A DNA stretch of 64,000 bases from an uncultured Dokdonia sp. (GCF_947492815.1 NZ_CANLOB010000001.1:124001-188000), one strand, 5' to 3'. Positions 6,730-15,892 are shown, counted from the first letter of the stretch. Numbers and translations: made by a program. The notes: generated by a model not told the origin, from the letters alone.

Positions 6730-6761
6730 TAAAAGCTATGATGCATGATCATAGCTTTTAT
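6730..6761 (-). repeat. Array hairpin, copy 10
   Basis: TAAAAGCTATGATgcatgATCATAGCTTTTA. It is downstream of the immunity gene at 6842-7246, so it would terminate transcripts from the intact toxin-immunity pair. Confidence 0.85.
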
Positions 6762-6841
6762 ATAATTACATTGTTTTTAATCACTGGTATCGTCACCAGT
6801 TACAAACTAACAGGAGCGGAGAGGCAGAAAAAGACATAAAC

Positions 6842-7246
6842 CTAATTAGAAAGCCCAGGACCTACTTGCGAAAAATCTCCAGAAAGCATATCTTGGCAAT
6901 AATTTCCTAAAAGTCTACTATATATGTATATAATATACATTATAGTTTCTTTATGTTTTTTAGATTCGACTTTTTCCTCAGAAGATAAAACATCTTCTAA
7001 ATTTTGAATTCCTTTCTTTTCTTGGATATCCCAAATATGATAATATTGATCTTTTTTTACATCAGTAAAAATTATTGACATATTTGTATTAAACTCTCCT
7101 CTTTCTGTAGAAAACTCTATATCAACAAATTCATTTGATAAACTTATGAGATATTCATTATTATCTTTATTCCAAGACAATTTATAATCTTCTTTTATTT
7201 CTTGAAACTCCTTAGCAATAAAAGGTATATATTCTGTTATTTTCAT
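6842..7246 (-). CDS. Putative cognate immunity protein, family C
   Basis: A 134-residue soluble protein that starts 5 bases after the stop of the intact toxin-like gene (7252-9603), the standard order for toxin then immunity. N-terminal ITEYIPFIAKEF, central ISLSNEFVDIEFSTERGE, C-terminal YCQDMLSGDFSQVGPGLSN. Two further family members lie downstream (6303-6692 and 4731-5123), and the latter also follows a copy of the same toxin end. That repeated pairing is the best support for an immunity role. I cannot name a database family. Confidence 0.75.
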   Translation of the reverse strand: MKITEYIPFIAKEFQEIKEDYKLSWNKDNNEYLISLSNEFVDIEFSTERGEFNTNMSIIFTDVKKDQYYHIWDIQEKKGIQNLEDVLSSEEKVESKKHKETIMYIIYIYSRLLGNYCQDMLSGDFSQVGPGLSN

Positions 7247-7251
7247 CTTTA

Positions 7252-9603
7252 TTATAGTATATTATCTTCAAATCTAGTTAATAAATCTAAACTATTTGCA
7301 TTTTCTGGAGGGACCATCATTTTTGTATTTGGATCATAACGATAACCATATTTCCATTCGAATCTATGTACTTCTTTACCAAAACCAGTGAGTTTTCTAT
7401 TCCCAAAACTATCCGTAGTATAAAGGTATTTTAATTTAGACATAATAAACACATCTACTTTTTTCTCAACGGCAGAATCTACCCATTTTGCATTTACTTG
7501 TTTAAAAAAACCACCACTCTTAACAAAAAACTCATAAAGATCATCAGAAACGTTTAGTAAATTAAATCTCTGTCCATCTAACAAAGGAAATAGATCATCT
7601 ATTTTATTTATTTCAGGATAATCCAATTGTTTTAATATAAATTGCAAATCCGAAGCAAAACTACCAACAAGATATGAACCTTTCTTTGTTTGTGAGTTAA
7701 TAATCACTCCTGAAGTAGGAATATGATGAAACCCAACATTTCTTAATCGCTCTGCTATATTATCTAAAACTCTTAATACATCTGCATCTTTTGCCCCATG
7801 AGTAAAAATTTTAGTTTTAAGGAAGTTATCAATTTCTTTAGTAGCTCCAGATAGTATTACTTCTCCTTGATATATCAAACCATAAATTGCTTTTCCACCT
7901 ACTTGACCTTCTAATACTGAGACTCCTAATCCTAATAAACGATCTATATTAGATTGTACTATTTTAGTTTTTAATACTGAGCGAACTTGGTTTATAGGTA
8001 CTATTTTAAACGTTACATTCCCAAAATTAGAAATCTCAACATTTATGATTGCTTGAAAGAGTAATCTTTGTATACGTTCTTTAATTAAAATAGCGCTGGC
8101 ATCTTTTACTTTGCTAAGCTTTCCTACAATACCAGGACCATTTTTAATAAGGCCTTGTCTTACAGCAGATGATACACTAACAATCGCAAAAGAGCCACTG
8201 ATCGCTTCCCAATTTCTATCAAGCCATGCTCCTTCTTGAGTTCCTTTTAATTCTGGTCTTCTTAGAATTACAGCAATGTCAATAGTGCTTATCACAATAT
8301 CTGCTGCTGCAATAACTGCTGTGAATCCTGTAGCTCCTGCAGATAAGGCTCCTGCAGATAGTAATATGCCTACAATATTTACAATAATAAAAGTAGTATT
8401 GATTACAGTTTCCCACTCAGCTTCATCAGAAAGATACTTTACTTCTAATGCACAAACTGGCACTTCACCATTCCCATTTGCATCTTTTAGAATTACAAGA
8501 TCTAATGGATGAAAAACAGCAGGACCTAATATAGGTACACTAAAATTTTCATCAAGACCTATGGTTTCTCCTAAACCAGCGTCAACATCTACTTTTCTAG
8601 TTTGAATCGAAAATTGTTCAAGTTTAATATTCTTTTGATCATCCTTTATAAGAATATTACTGTTCAATCTATACCCTTTACCTATATTGAAAGTCACATC
8701 TCGTCTTGAGGCTTCTTGTATCGTTTCATCATTTTTGACTTCTCGAGTATATAACTGAGCTAGCGTGGTTAATAATGTAGTAAACTGTACTTCTGCTGTT
8801 CCTTGAAGTGCATCATAAATACGTATAGCTTCTTCGGGTTTTGTATTAAAATAATCGTATAAAACTTTTGGATCTGTAAATCCAGAAAGCAATTTCATAA
8901 TGGCTGTACCACTATCTTTAAACCAACTTAAAGCTCCTTCTAAATCATAGGCAAGTAAAGTTTTTAGATCTTTAATAAGAATTTCATTACCTCTCTGTTG
9001 CAAAACAAATTGTGGTGCTTTTTCATACAACCATTTTAACAATGCCTCATCAGTACCAGCATTTCTAAACGCTTTATTAAAATCATTAGTAATTTTATTT
9101 CTAACTTTTTCGTTTTCTCCAACGCCTATATAATTAGACAAAACAGAATAATCATCATAACTGTTAGCAATTAATTCAATCGCTACTTCATCTTGATGTG
9201 CGTACTTAATTTTTTTAATAAAAGAAATAGATGTTCCAAGTTCTAATTCAAAATCAAAAAATACTTTACGCTGTCTTATGGAAACTGTACCTAATTTTTT
9301 ATTTAGTTTACCTATTAATTGCAAGCTTCTTTTTTCTCCATCGGGAAAATCTATTTTCATAGGAATTTGACTTTCAAATTCAATTTCTTGATCCCCTCCA
9401 ACTTCATCTTTTATTATAATTGATCTTTTATTTGCTATATAGTTTTTATAGTAATAAGGAATGGGTCTACCACTACCCAAATCCTTCCCTAAAGCTTCAA
9501 AATCTATTGGCCAAGTAAAAACCCCTTCTTCAGAAACAGTATCATCTTCAAACACAATGGGCGGATTAAACCCCAATTGGTCTGCAAATTCAAATATGCT
9601 CAT
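7252..9603 (-). CDS. Polymorphic toxin-like protein, 783 residues
   Basis: A large protein with no signal peptide and no T9SS sorting domain. Residues 1-380 form an unrecognised N-terminal part. Residues about 395-445 are strongly hydrophobic and Gly/Ala-rich (ILLSAGALSAGATGF), like the pre-toxin hydrophobic regions of delivered effectors. The C-terminal part from about residue 640 has the order GS..SDLQFILK, then FNLLNVSDDLYE, then KLTGFGKE...GYRYDPNTKMM. I associate that pattern with a toxin tip common in Bacteroidota polymorphic toxins, activity unknown to me. A broken copy of its last 50 residues lies at 5135-5288. It is followed within 5 bases by its putative immunity gene and preceded by a 1.18-kilo-residue partner. 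Delivery by a contractile or other signal-less machine encoded elsewhere is inference. Confidence 0.7.
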   Translation of the reverse strand: MSIFEFADQLGFNPPIVFEDDTVSEEGVFTWPIDFEALGKDLGSGRPIPYYYKNYIANKRSIIIKDEVGGDQEIEFESQIPMKIDFPDGEKRSLQLIGKLNKKLGTVSIRQRKVFFDFELELGTSISFIKKIKYAHQDEVAIELIANSYDDYSVLSNYIGVGENEKVRNKITNDFNKAFRNAGTDEALLKWLYEKAPQFVLQQRGNEILIKDLKTLLAYDLEGALSWFKDSGTAIMKLLSGFTDPKVLYDYFNTKPEEAIRIYDALQGTAEVQFTTLLTTLAQLYTREVKNDETIQEASRRDVTFNIGKGYRLNSNILIKDDQKNIKLEQFSIQTRKVDVDAGLGETIGLDENFSVPILGPAVFHPLDLVILKDANGNGEVPVCALEVKYLSDEAEWETVINTTFIIVNIVGILLSAGALSAGATGFTAVIAAADIVISTIDIAVILRRPELKGTQEGAWLDRNWEAISGSFAIVSVSSAVRQGLIKNGPGIVGKLSKVKDASAILIKERIQRLLFQAIINVEISNFGNVTFKIVPINQVRSVLKTKIVQSNIDRLLGLGVSVLEGQVGGKAIYGLIYQGEVILSGATKEIDNFLKTKIFTHGAKDADVLRVLDNIAERLRNVGFHHIPTSGVIINSQTKKGSYLVGSFASDLQFILKQLDYPEINKIDDLFPLLDGQRFNLLNVSDDLYEFFVKSGGFFKQVNAKWVDSAVEKKVDVFIMSKLKYLYTTDSFGNRKLTGFGKEVHRFEWKYGYRYDPNTKMMVPPENANSLDLLTRFEDNIL

Positions 9604-9673
9604 TGTTTTTATTTTTATTTAATTAAACATCGTATCCATCTGTGCAGACATAGACACTCATACTCCCTTATCG

Positions 9674-9705
9674 CAGCCCATACTCCATATATAGAATATG
9701 GGCTG
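9674..9705 (-). other. Intergenic hairpin before the toxin gene
   Basis: CAGCCCATA...TATGGGCTG, a 10-bp class stem between the 1.18-kilo-residue gene and the toxin gene. On the minus strand no T-run follows, so it is a poor terminator. It may limit or process a shared transcript. Confidence 0.5.
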
Positions 9706-9710
9706 TGTTT

Positions 9711-9750
9711 TCTTTCGCGACCCTGCCTTTGCCAGCAGGCAGGAGCGTGA
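9711..9750. repeat. Dispersed GC-rich repeat
   Basis: TTTCGCGA followed by CCTGCCTttgccaGCAGGCAGG. Same compound repeat family as at 14841, 18032, 21566 and 32536. Confidence 0.6.
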
Positions 9751-9797
9751 CCACTACTAACTCTCGCAAAAGAGATAAGGTTTTTAAAAACTACTTC

Positions 9798-12700
9798 TTA
9801 AAAAGTAGCTTCACCTTCTTCTCTTTCAGGAAAAGGAATTGGGTTTAATAATATATCAGATTGTGATATTGGTTCAATTTCTGTTAACGCTTCTGGCGTA
9901 TTTTGAGTTCCGGTAAGAATTGCAATACCACGTTCTATCGTACTATCACTTTCTTCATTCTCACAATAACAAGGCAACCCACCTTCTTTAAGTACCGCAG
10001 AGTCTGCTTGAACAATGGTAAGTGCTGTAGGCACACGTGTTTCCCATTCTTTTTCTACTTCTCCTTCTATGGTTTGCATTTCTTCTGAAATAGACAGATA
10101 CAGGTCATTATCTTCTGCAATGACAAGTCCTTGTCCTTCCCATAACTCTCCTGTTTCCATATACCAGTTTACAGCTTCTTCAAACCCTGGACGTACTGGT
10201 ATTACCGCACGTGCCATTCCTGACTGTAAAAAGGCTTGAAAGATGGGATCTGCTGCATCGTTTTCTTGAAATAAAGATCTCCAGTTTTCTTCCTTTCCAT
10301 AAAAGTATGGGTAAAATAAATACGCCATAATATCCCAATCAAAGGCTTGCTCAAAGAATTTTACCGTACTTGCATGCGTATTAAAAGCACTATTTTTTGT
10401 CACTTTTGAGATTCCCGTTACGCCATCTTCGGCACCATAATTCTCCTGAGCTGTTGTTTGACCTAATTGATCTGCTAATAATTCTATAGCAATGCGCTTG
10501 ATTTCTTTTTTCTCAACACTACGATTAAATAATGGATTAAAAGAAACGTTTCCTGGATCTTCTTCTACGGGTGTCACTACAGCTGCTAATGCATCATTAT
10601 ATGCCTGAAGTTGATCTTCATACACACTCATAATTGCATTAAACGTTTCTAATTGCCATTGCTCAAAGGCTTCTGAAGTTCTTCTACAATTTGCTACAAC
10701 ACCTATTGAAACCCCTCCTACATCTGCTCCATGGAAACCAATACCTAGTTCTTTCTGAATTGGATTAGAAGAAAAGCTATAATTTCTAACAATTTTGGAA
10801 TTTGTAATATTAGAAAGTTCTGAATAATGATGTCCTACAGTCATTGCTCCATATGTATGCTCTTTTTTTGTAGGCACAAAAGAGAATCCCATGGTTGCAT
10901 TTGCAGAAATCACTTCATACCCATCTGGAATTTCCATTTTAAAATTACTAGCACCTGGATGATTAAACTCTGTTACGTATTCTGTCCCTTTTGCACTAAA
11001 GGAATCTGACACACTCATAAACTGCTGTGGCATCGCATTTACTTCTGCATTATATGCGCCTGCAAATGCTTTATAATTGCCCGCTAAAACCACGGTAGGC
11101 GCAATCATTCCAATCTCACTTGGATGTTGTGGTTCTTCTGGTAATACTATTGTATTTGGATTTACAGTTCCTGATGTTGCTTGTAATGCAATAGCCTCTT
11201 TAAAGAATCTTGAAGGTTCTGGAATGGCAAATTCATACATGAGTCGTTTTCCATAATTCACTAACTTATTGGTATAGATCTTATCTACCCAACGGTATAC
11301 ACCTGTCACGTGTTCAGTCCCTTGTGTATTATCAAATCCGTGTTTGTTATTTTCTTCAAACTCTTTAAGAATACGTGATGTACGCTTACGAGTTACCTTT
11401 TCAACTACACGTTCTAAAGCTCTTTCTGTTACTTCTTCTGCATAGGTTTGTGCTTCAGAATTTGAATTTGAGGTAGAACTTGATGATGATGTATTAAAAA
11501 ATGCATTGGCATTAAATCGGAAACCCGTTGCTGGATTACCTCCAGTGACACCCGCATTTGCTCCAGCATCTTGTGCACTATCTTCATTTATAATAGAAGA
11601 TGCCTCACTTTGAATCTCAAAACGTTCTGTTGTAGAGGTGTCTGTTAGATTTTCTACTTCACGTTCAGTTGTTTCTTCTGTTGTGGTTTCTACACTTGTT
11701 AAGTTTCGGGTAGAGCGTTCTTTATATTCTCTTGCTAAAATATTTTCTATATGTGATACTTCGCCTGGCACATAACAACAGACTTCTTGTTCTACACGTC
11801 TAAAGTCTGCAATACCAAGATTTGTTACACCGTATACTTGACCATTTGATGGAGAAGAGTCACCAGTTGAAATTGTTTCATGAAAATCACCCAAGTTCAT
11901 TCGAGTACTGAGAACTTGTTGATTAAAAGTTAAGGATCGACCATCACTTAATATAATTTCCCCTTCAAGCATAAATGATGTGGTGTTTGGAGGAAAAGCA
12001 ACTAAATTTGGAAAGAATTTCAATAATTTCCCCGAAGGTGTATCAGTTACTGTAAAATCAGTTCCGTCTATTGTTGTACCATTACTAAATTCAGCTTCAT
12101 ATTCTACAGCTATAATCTGCGCTCCATCTAGCTGGCGATAAACTTGTATATTAATATCTCGTTCTCCAGATGGATTGGTTTGGTGTAATGGAGATATACT
12201 ATAATCTGCATCAGGCACATTTATTTTATTAGATACCGCAACTACAGATCCTCCTATTTTTACTTGTTTTGCTTTTTTAGGAGTTTGTGCAATTACAAAT
12301 TCATTTTCTCTAGCGATTGTATCTGTTAATGCTTGTTTTGCTTGTGCAATGGTATCATATTCTAATAATCCTTCAGATTTTAATAAATCAAAAGAATTCT
12401 TTGATATTTTACTTGAAATAACAGCTTCTTCTGTCTCAGATTTTGTTTCAAACTCAAATTCTGGAATTACTAAATCTGGATAGGTTGTTTTAGTTTCTGT
12501 TCTTCCCGTTACTGTGTTTACTTCTTCTACAACTACTCCTGTTGCATTTTTAATACGTGACTTAACAAGTGTATTATGTACTTCTAAAGCTGTATCATAC
12601 GCTTGCTGACTTTCTTTTTTAATCACAACTTCAGCCGCATCAAGTTCTTTCATTACTTTTTCATAAAAAGCAATGCGCTCTTTTGTGAGTACAGTTTTCA

Positions 12701-13334
12701 CTTCATTTTCTGTAGCTTCTTGAACACGCTTCGAGACTTGTTTCTTTTTGCTCGTTTCTTTAGCATCTGGATTGTACATGCTTTTAGAAATCACCACACT
12801 AGCATGCGCTCTACGTGTAAACTCTTTTTCTTGATCTTCTGTAAAGACAATATCCTCTAAAAGTTCTTTAGAAAATTCTAAAAAAGCTTTTACAAACTTA
12901 TTTGCAATAAGCATTTGAATCGTTGCTTCTCTCACATAGTTTGATGTACGCTCAATAGTTTGGTATACTAAATTATCCCAAATTTTTATTTCTTTTTCAT
13001 CCGTTAAAGGTGCCACACCCGCAATAGCTATTTTAATTTCAGCGTAGGTAAGTTGATTCTTATTACGCATCAACCAAGACGAAAAGCGGTATAAGTTTTC
13101 GTTTTGATCACCCACTTCTTTTTTTGTTAATAATGGCGGAGCTTCTACTACAGCTAAATCCATCACCACTTTTTGTGTTTCTTGATCTTTCCCATCAAGA
13201 GCAGTTATAAACTGACTATATAAATTATCTGGGAAAAATACAAAGCCTTGATCTTTCTTTTCCTCAGCAATTAATTCTGGATTTCTAAGTGTTACAAATC
13301 TAAAGAGATTTGATTTTGAAGGTTTTTTCTTCAT
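9798..13334 (-). CDS. Very large protein of unknown family, toxin-locus partner
   Basis: About 1178 residues counted from the ATG at 13334. A longer frame opens at 13382, but its extra 16 residues are basic and implausible, and the sequence before ATG 13334 is the A-rich type seen before the toxin gene. No signal peptide or membrane helices. Residues 150-330 are charged and helical. Around residues 519-530 there is a striking VCCYVPGEVSHIENILARE motif, followed by a Thr/Glu-rich stretch and a Ser/Asn-rich linker (SSSSSTSNSNSE). The C-terminal part is mixed, with a late LPCYCENEE motif. It lies 195 bp upstream of the toxin gene on the same strand. I do not recognise the family. A structural or delivery role for the toxin is inferred only from position. 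Confidence 0.7.
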   Translation of the reverse strand: MKKKPSKSNLFRFVTLRNPELIAEEKKDQGFVFFPDNLYSQFITALDGKDQETQKVVMDLAVVEAPPLLTKKEVGDQNENLYRFSSWLMRNKNQLTYAEIKIAIAGVAPLTDEKEIKIWDNLVYQTIERTSNYVREATIQMLIANKFVKAFLEFSKELLEDIVFTEDQEKEFTRRAHASVVISKSMYNPDAKETSKKKQVSKRVQEATENEVKTVLTKERIAFYEKVMKELDAAEVVIKKESQQAYDTALEVHNTLVKSRIKNATGVVVEEVNTVTGRTETKTTYPDLVIPEFEFETKSETEEAVISSKISKNSFDLLKSEGLLEYDTIAQAKQALTDTIARENEFVIAQTPKKAKQVKIGGSVVAVSNKINVPDADYSISPLHQTNPSGERDINIQVYRQLDGAQIIAVEYEAEFSNGTTIDGTDFTVTDTPSGKLLKFFPNLVAFPPNTTSFMLEGEIILSDGRSLTFNQQVLSTRMNLGDFHETISTGDSSPSNGQVYGVTNLGIADFRRVEQEVCCYVPGEVSHIENILAREYKERSTRNLTSVETTTEETTEREVENLTDTSTTERFEIQSEASSIINEDSAQDAGANAGVTGGNPATGFRFNANAFFNTSSSSSTSNSNSEAQTYAEEVTERALERVVEKVTRKRTSRILKEFEENNKHGFDNTQGTEHVTGVYRWVDKIYTNKLVNYGKRLMYEFAIPEPSRFFKEAIALQATSGTVNPNTIVLPEEPQHPSEIGMIAPTVVLAGNYKAFAGAYNAEVNAMPQQFMSVSDSFSAKGTEYVTEFNHPGASNFKMEIPDGYEVISANATMGFSFVPTKKEHTYGAMTVGHHYSELSNITNSKIVRNYSFSSNPIQKELGIGFHGADVGGVSIGVVANCRRTSEAFEQWQLETFNAIMSVYEDQLQAYNDALAAVVTPVEEDPGNVSFNPLFNRSVEKKEIKRIAIELLADQLGQTTAQENYGAEDGVTGISKVTKNSAFNTHASTVKFFEQAFDWDIMAYLFYPYFYGKEENWRSLFQENDAADPIFQAFLQSGMARAVIPVRPGFEEAVNWYMETGELWEGQGLVIAEDNDLYLSISEEMQTIEGEVEKEWETRVPTALTIVQADSAVLKEGGLPCYCENEESDSTIERGIAILTGTQNTPEALTEIEPISQSDILLNPIPFPEREEGEATF

Positions 13335-13382
13335 TTTTTTTGTTTTTATTTTTCTACATAGGTGTCCCATGCGGGAACGCAT

Positions 13383-13975
13383 CTCGCTTTTCTAATGTGA
13401 CGTTTGAAAAGAGGTTAGATACCTGAATACAATAAGGTACCTTAGATCATAGCAATACATATTGCCTAGTACATGCGATAGAAAAAGCAAACTATTTTTG
13501 GTATGCAACATTTTACATATACCCATAGGTATCCTAGGCAAACATGTCAAAATGTTTATATATAGTCTTCTAGATCTTTTACAAAAGTTCTATAACAATA
13601 ATGTGTGAGGAGTATTCAATACACTAAATGTATATTGAACGTTTAGTTGCGTTTTAATGTACGCCTTGCGTATTAAAACATAATGATGCTTAAAAAAATA
13701 TAATTGGTTTTTTCAAAACTTTAAAAATTAAAAAATTCATATTCACCCTTATAAAAGGATACGTACTACTCTTTTCTTAAAGTGGTGCTTGAAAAGATCA
13801 TGTGATAATTCCCAAAAATGTTAGAATACGTCTTACTATTTTGGATAGGGGATGTGTTACAATATTCGTAAAAAGTTAAATTTATGTACAAATGTTTAAT
13901 TATTTAGCTTTTTTTTGTAAGTTAGCGCTTAACCACAGTACAAATATAAAACATTTTGCAGTTTAAAACAAACAT
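13383..13975. other. Long intergenic region between divergent genes
   Basis: About 590-640 bp without a credible gene, between the minus-strand toxin locus and the plus-strand regulator. It is very AT-rich and must hold the promoters for both directions. The only clear structure is a pair of inverted 10-mers near the regulator (13888-13897 and 13970-13979). I see no RNA gene or coding remnant. Confidence 0.6.
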
Positions 13976-13979
13976 TTGT
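13888..13979 (+). promoter_or_regulatory. Candidate operator, inverted ACAAATGTTT sites
   Basis: ACAAATGTTT at 13888-13897 and its exact reverse complement AAACATTTGT at 13970-13979, with partial matches (TACAAATATAAAACATTTT) between them. They lie directly upstream of the XRE/S24 regulator start, where an autoregulatory operator is expected. Confidence 0.4.
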
Positions 13980-14020
13980 GTTATTTTTTTCACAAAAAGC
14001 AAAATAAAATAACACCCCCT

Positions 14021-14830
14021 ATGGAAACTATAAATGATAAGATAAAAAACATTATCCGGCATTTTGGATTCAACAACTTTTCGTTTTCAAAACAAATAGG
14101 TGTCACAGGCACAACTATAGACAGTATTGTAAATGGGAGACCCCAAAAAGATGGTACTCGAAAGAAAACAAAACCCGGATACGATGTTCTACTATCTATT
14201 ATAGAGACCTTTAAAATCAACCCCGATTATCTCTTTGGACAAAGTGATATCATGCTTAAAGATGACACTTCACAAATTCAAACATATTCTGGAATGCCAC
14301 AAGTCGTTGCTGTTAACAAAACAGGGGAAGAAAATGTAATCTATGTTCCTATCAAAGCAAGAGCTGGATATTTGGATGGTTATGGAGATACTGATTATAT
14401 AGAGACCTTACCCACATTCCATATGCCACACCTTACCAATGGTACCTACCGTTGTTTTGAGGTACACGGCAACTCTATGGTGCGTACATTTTTTGACGGC
14501 GATCTTGTCTTTGGTAAATATGTAGAAGACCTTAGTGATATCAAAGATGGCCGTGTATACGTAATTGTAAGTAAGAATGATGGTATTGTTTTAAAACGTA
14601 CTATCAACAGAATAGCCGAGCGTGGTAAACTTATTTTAAAAAGTGATAATACCGATGGCAATTACCCAACATACACCATGAATGCAGAAGATATTATGGA
14701 GGTATGGTACGTTACTATGTATGCATCTAAGCAAATGCCAGAACCTGTAGATATTTATCATCGTCTTCACGAACTAGAAAGTAAAGTGGTAGACCTTGAA
14801 GAAAACTTACAACATCGCTTACTCAATTAA
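14021..14830 (+). CDS. XRE-family regulator with S24/LexA-like peptidase domain
   Basis: About 269 residues from the ATG at 14021; an in-frame ATG at 13976 adds an unlikely hydrophobic-basic leader. The N-terminal helix-turn-helix spans residues 5-70 (FSKQIGVTGTTIDSIVNGR). The C-terminal half is an S24 domain with Ser152 in EVHGNSMVR and Lys192 in IVLKRT. These fit the Ser-Lys dyad spacing of LexA/CI-type repressors, although no clear Ala-Gly cleavage site is visible. It is divergent from the toxin locus and might control it, or it may be a prophage-type relic regulator. That link is inference from position. Confidence 0.75.
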   Translation: METINDKIKNIIRHFGFNNFSFSKQIGVTGTTIDSIVNGRPQKDGTRKKTKPGYDVLLSIIETFKINPDYLFGQSDIMLKDDTSQIQTYSGMPQVVAVNKTGEENVIYVPIKARAGYLDGYGDTDYIETLPTFHMPHLTNGTYRCFEVHGNSMVRTFFDGDLVFGKYVEDLSDIKDGRVYVIVSKNDGIVLKRTINRIAERGKLILKSDNTDGNYPTYTMNAEDIMEVWYVTMYASKQMPEPVDIYHRLHELESKVVDLEENLQHRLLN

Positions 14831-14840
14831 TTTTGAGTAC

Positions 14841-14873
14841 GCTTTCCTGCCTACCGGCAGGCAAGCGCGAAAT
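14841..14873. repeat. Compound palindromic repeat
   Basis: GCTTTCCTGCCTaccgGCAGGC followed by AAGCGCGAAA: the CCTGCC/GGCAGG inverted repeat inserted within a broken GCTTTCGCGAAAGC palindrome. Lies between convergent genes. Confidence 0.6.
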
Positions 14874-14935
14874 GCAATACTAGATAGATGAAAGCACGTT
14901 ACAAACCCATAAATCGCTAAGGGGTTTGAAGTTAC

Positions 14936-15799
14936 TTATATCAACTTGTGTAATTTATGCGTATCTGAAATAGCTCTTTCATTTTTTTGATCAATCCACG
15001 CTTGCCCTTTACGGCGACGCATTAGGTTATCAAAATACCGCATAATAAACACATTATATAACGCATAGCGAAGGTGTTTCATCTTTCGCGGAAGCGAACG
15101 CAAACTCATACTAAACCCAGGCGTTTCATATTTCATAAAATGCCAATAACCTTCAGGCATATATAACGTCTCCCCGTGATTAAGATGACAGATATATCCT
15201 TTTGCTTTTTTAAGCACTGGAAACTTTTCATAATCTGGATTATCAAAATCTATGTCTTCTCTAGTAATCAAGCTATATGGTACTTTATAAAGATTTTTTG
15301 TCTCACTAGGAGGAAATAGAATACATTGCTTCTTTCCCTCAAAGTGAAAATGTAAAATATTTGCCCAGTCAATATCATGATGCATAAACACCTTACTTCC
15401 TTCTCCGCCAAAAAATAACATTGGAATTTGTTTTATCAATCGAAGGCCTATTTTAGGAAACCTAAAATCATGTTTTAAAGAGGGCACCTCCTTCATCAGG
15501 TTATACAGGAAAATTCGATAATTGGTAGGCGTTGTTTTAAGAAGTGCTATATAATCACTCATTTTCATTGTAGCATGCGCCTCATTAAAGCCCTCATCAT
15601 GTTTTACAGGACGATCATCATATAAAGGCACTTCTTTTTCACCTGCAACCTTTTGCACATAAGACAATGACCATTTTTTATACGCTGGCCAATCATTTAT
15701 AAGTTTTTCAATAACCACAGGTTTTTGTGGTTTTACATACTTCTCTAAAAATGCTGTTTTAGTAATTGTAGTTACTCTCTCTATAGTTTCTAATTGCAT
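14936..15799 (-). CDS. Cupin-like (JmjC-type) 2-oxoglutarate oxygenase
   Basis: About 287 residues from ATG 15799; ATG 15817 is also possible. The order matches the cupin_8/JmjC-like fold: an N-terminal PVVIEKLINDWPAYKKW segment typical of the family, an iron-binding HHDIDWANI motif, an ILFPPSE turn, and a distal histidine in MPEGYWHFMKYE. Such enzymes hydroxylate proteins, tRNA or small molecules; the substrate here is unknown. No signal peptide. Neighbouring bioB is on the same strand but separated by a terminator-like repeat, so a shared pathway is not implied. Confidence 0.8.
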   Translation of the reverse strand: MQLETIERVTTITKTAFLEKYVKPQKPVVIEKLINDWPAYKKWSLSYVQKVAGEKEVPLYDDRPVKHDEGFNEAHATMKMSDYIALLKTTPTNYRIFLYNLMKEVPSLKHDFRFPKIGLRLIKQIPMLFFGGEGSKVFMHHDIDWANILHFHFEGKKQCILFPPSETKNLYKVPYSLITREDIDFDNPDYEKFPVLKKAKGYICHLNHGETLYMPEGYWHFMKYETPGFSMSLRSLPRKMKHLRYALYNVFIMRYFDNLMRRRKGQAWIDQKNERAISDTHKLHKLI

Positions 15800-15840
15800 A
15801 TAATAATCTAAAAACAAAGTATTATAGACTAAAGATAAGA

Positions 15841-15872
15841 AAAGCCCATTTTTGTTACAAAATGAGCTTTTA
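15841..15872 (-). terminator. Terminator-like hairpin after bioB
   Basis: AAAGCCCATTTT ... AAAATGAGCTTT with one mismatch, 20 bases beyond the bioB stop on the minus strand and followed by T-rich sequence. Confidence 0.6.
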
Positions 15873-15892
15873 AATATGTAAAAAGAATGTAA

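Noticed and set aside
36..6761. CRISPR-like repeat array
   Set aside because: The repeats are spaced by genes of 300-600 bp, not by short uniform spacers, and no cas genes are seen.
1..7246. Integron-type cassette array
   Set aside because: Same-strand small genes with recurrent structured spacers look similar, but no integrase is in the window and I cannot see the R-box core of attC sites. Toxin tips and immunity families fit a polymorphic toxin locus better, so I kept cassette recombination only as a hypothesis.
8276..8512. Open frames opposite the large toxin-locus genes, such as 8276-8512 and 12603-12860 on plus
   Set aside because: They lie wholly inside well-supported genes on the other strand and read low-complexity translations of them.
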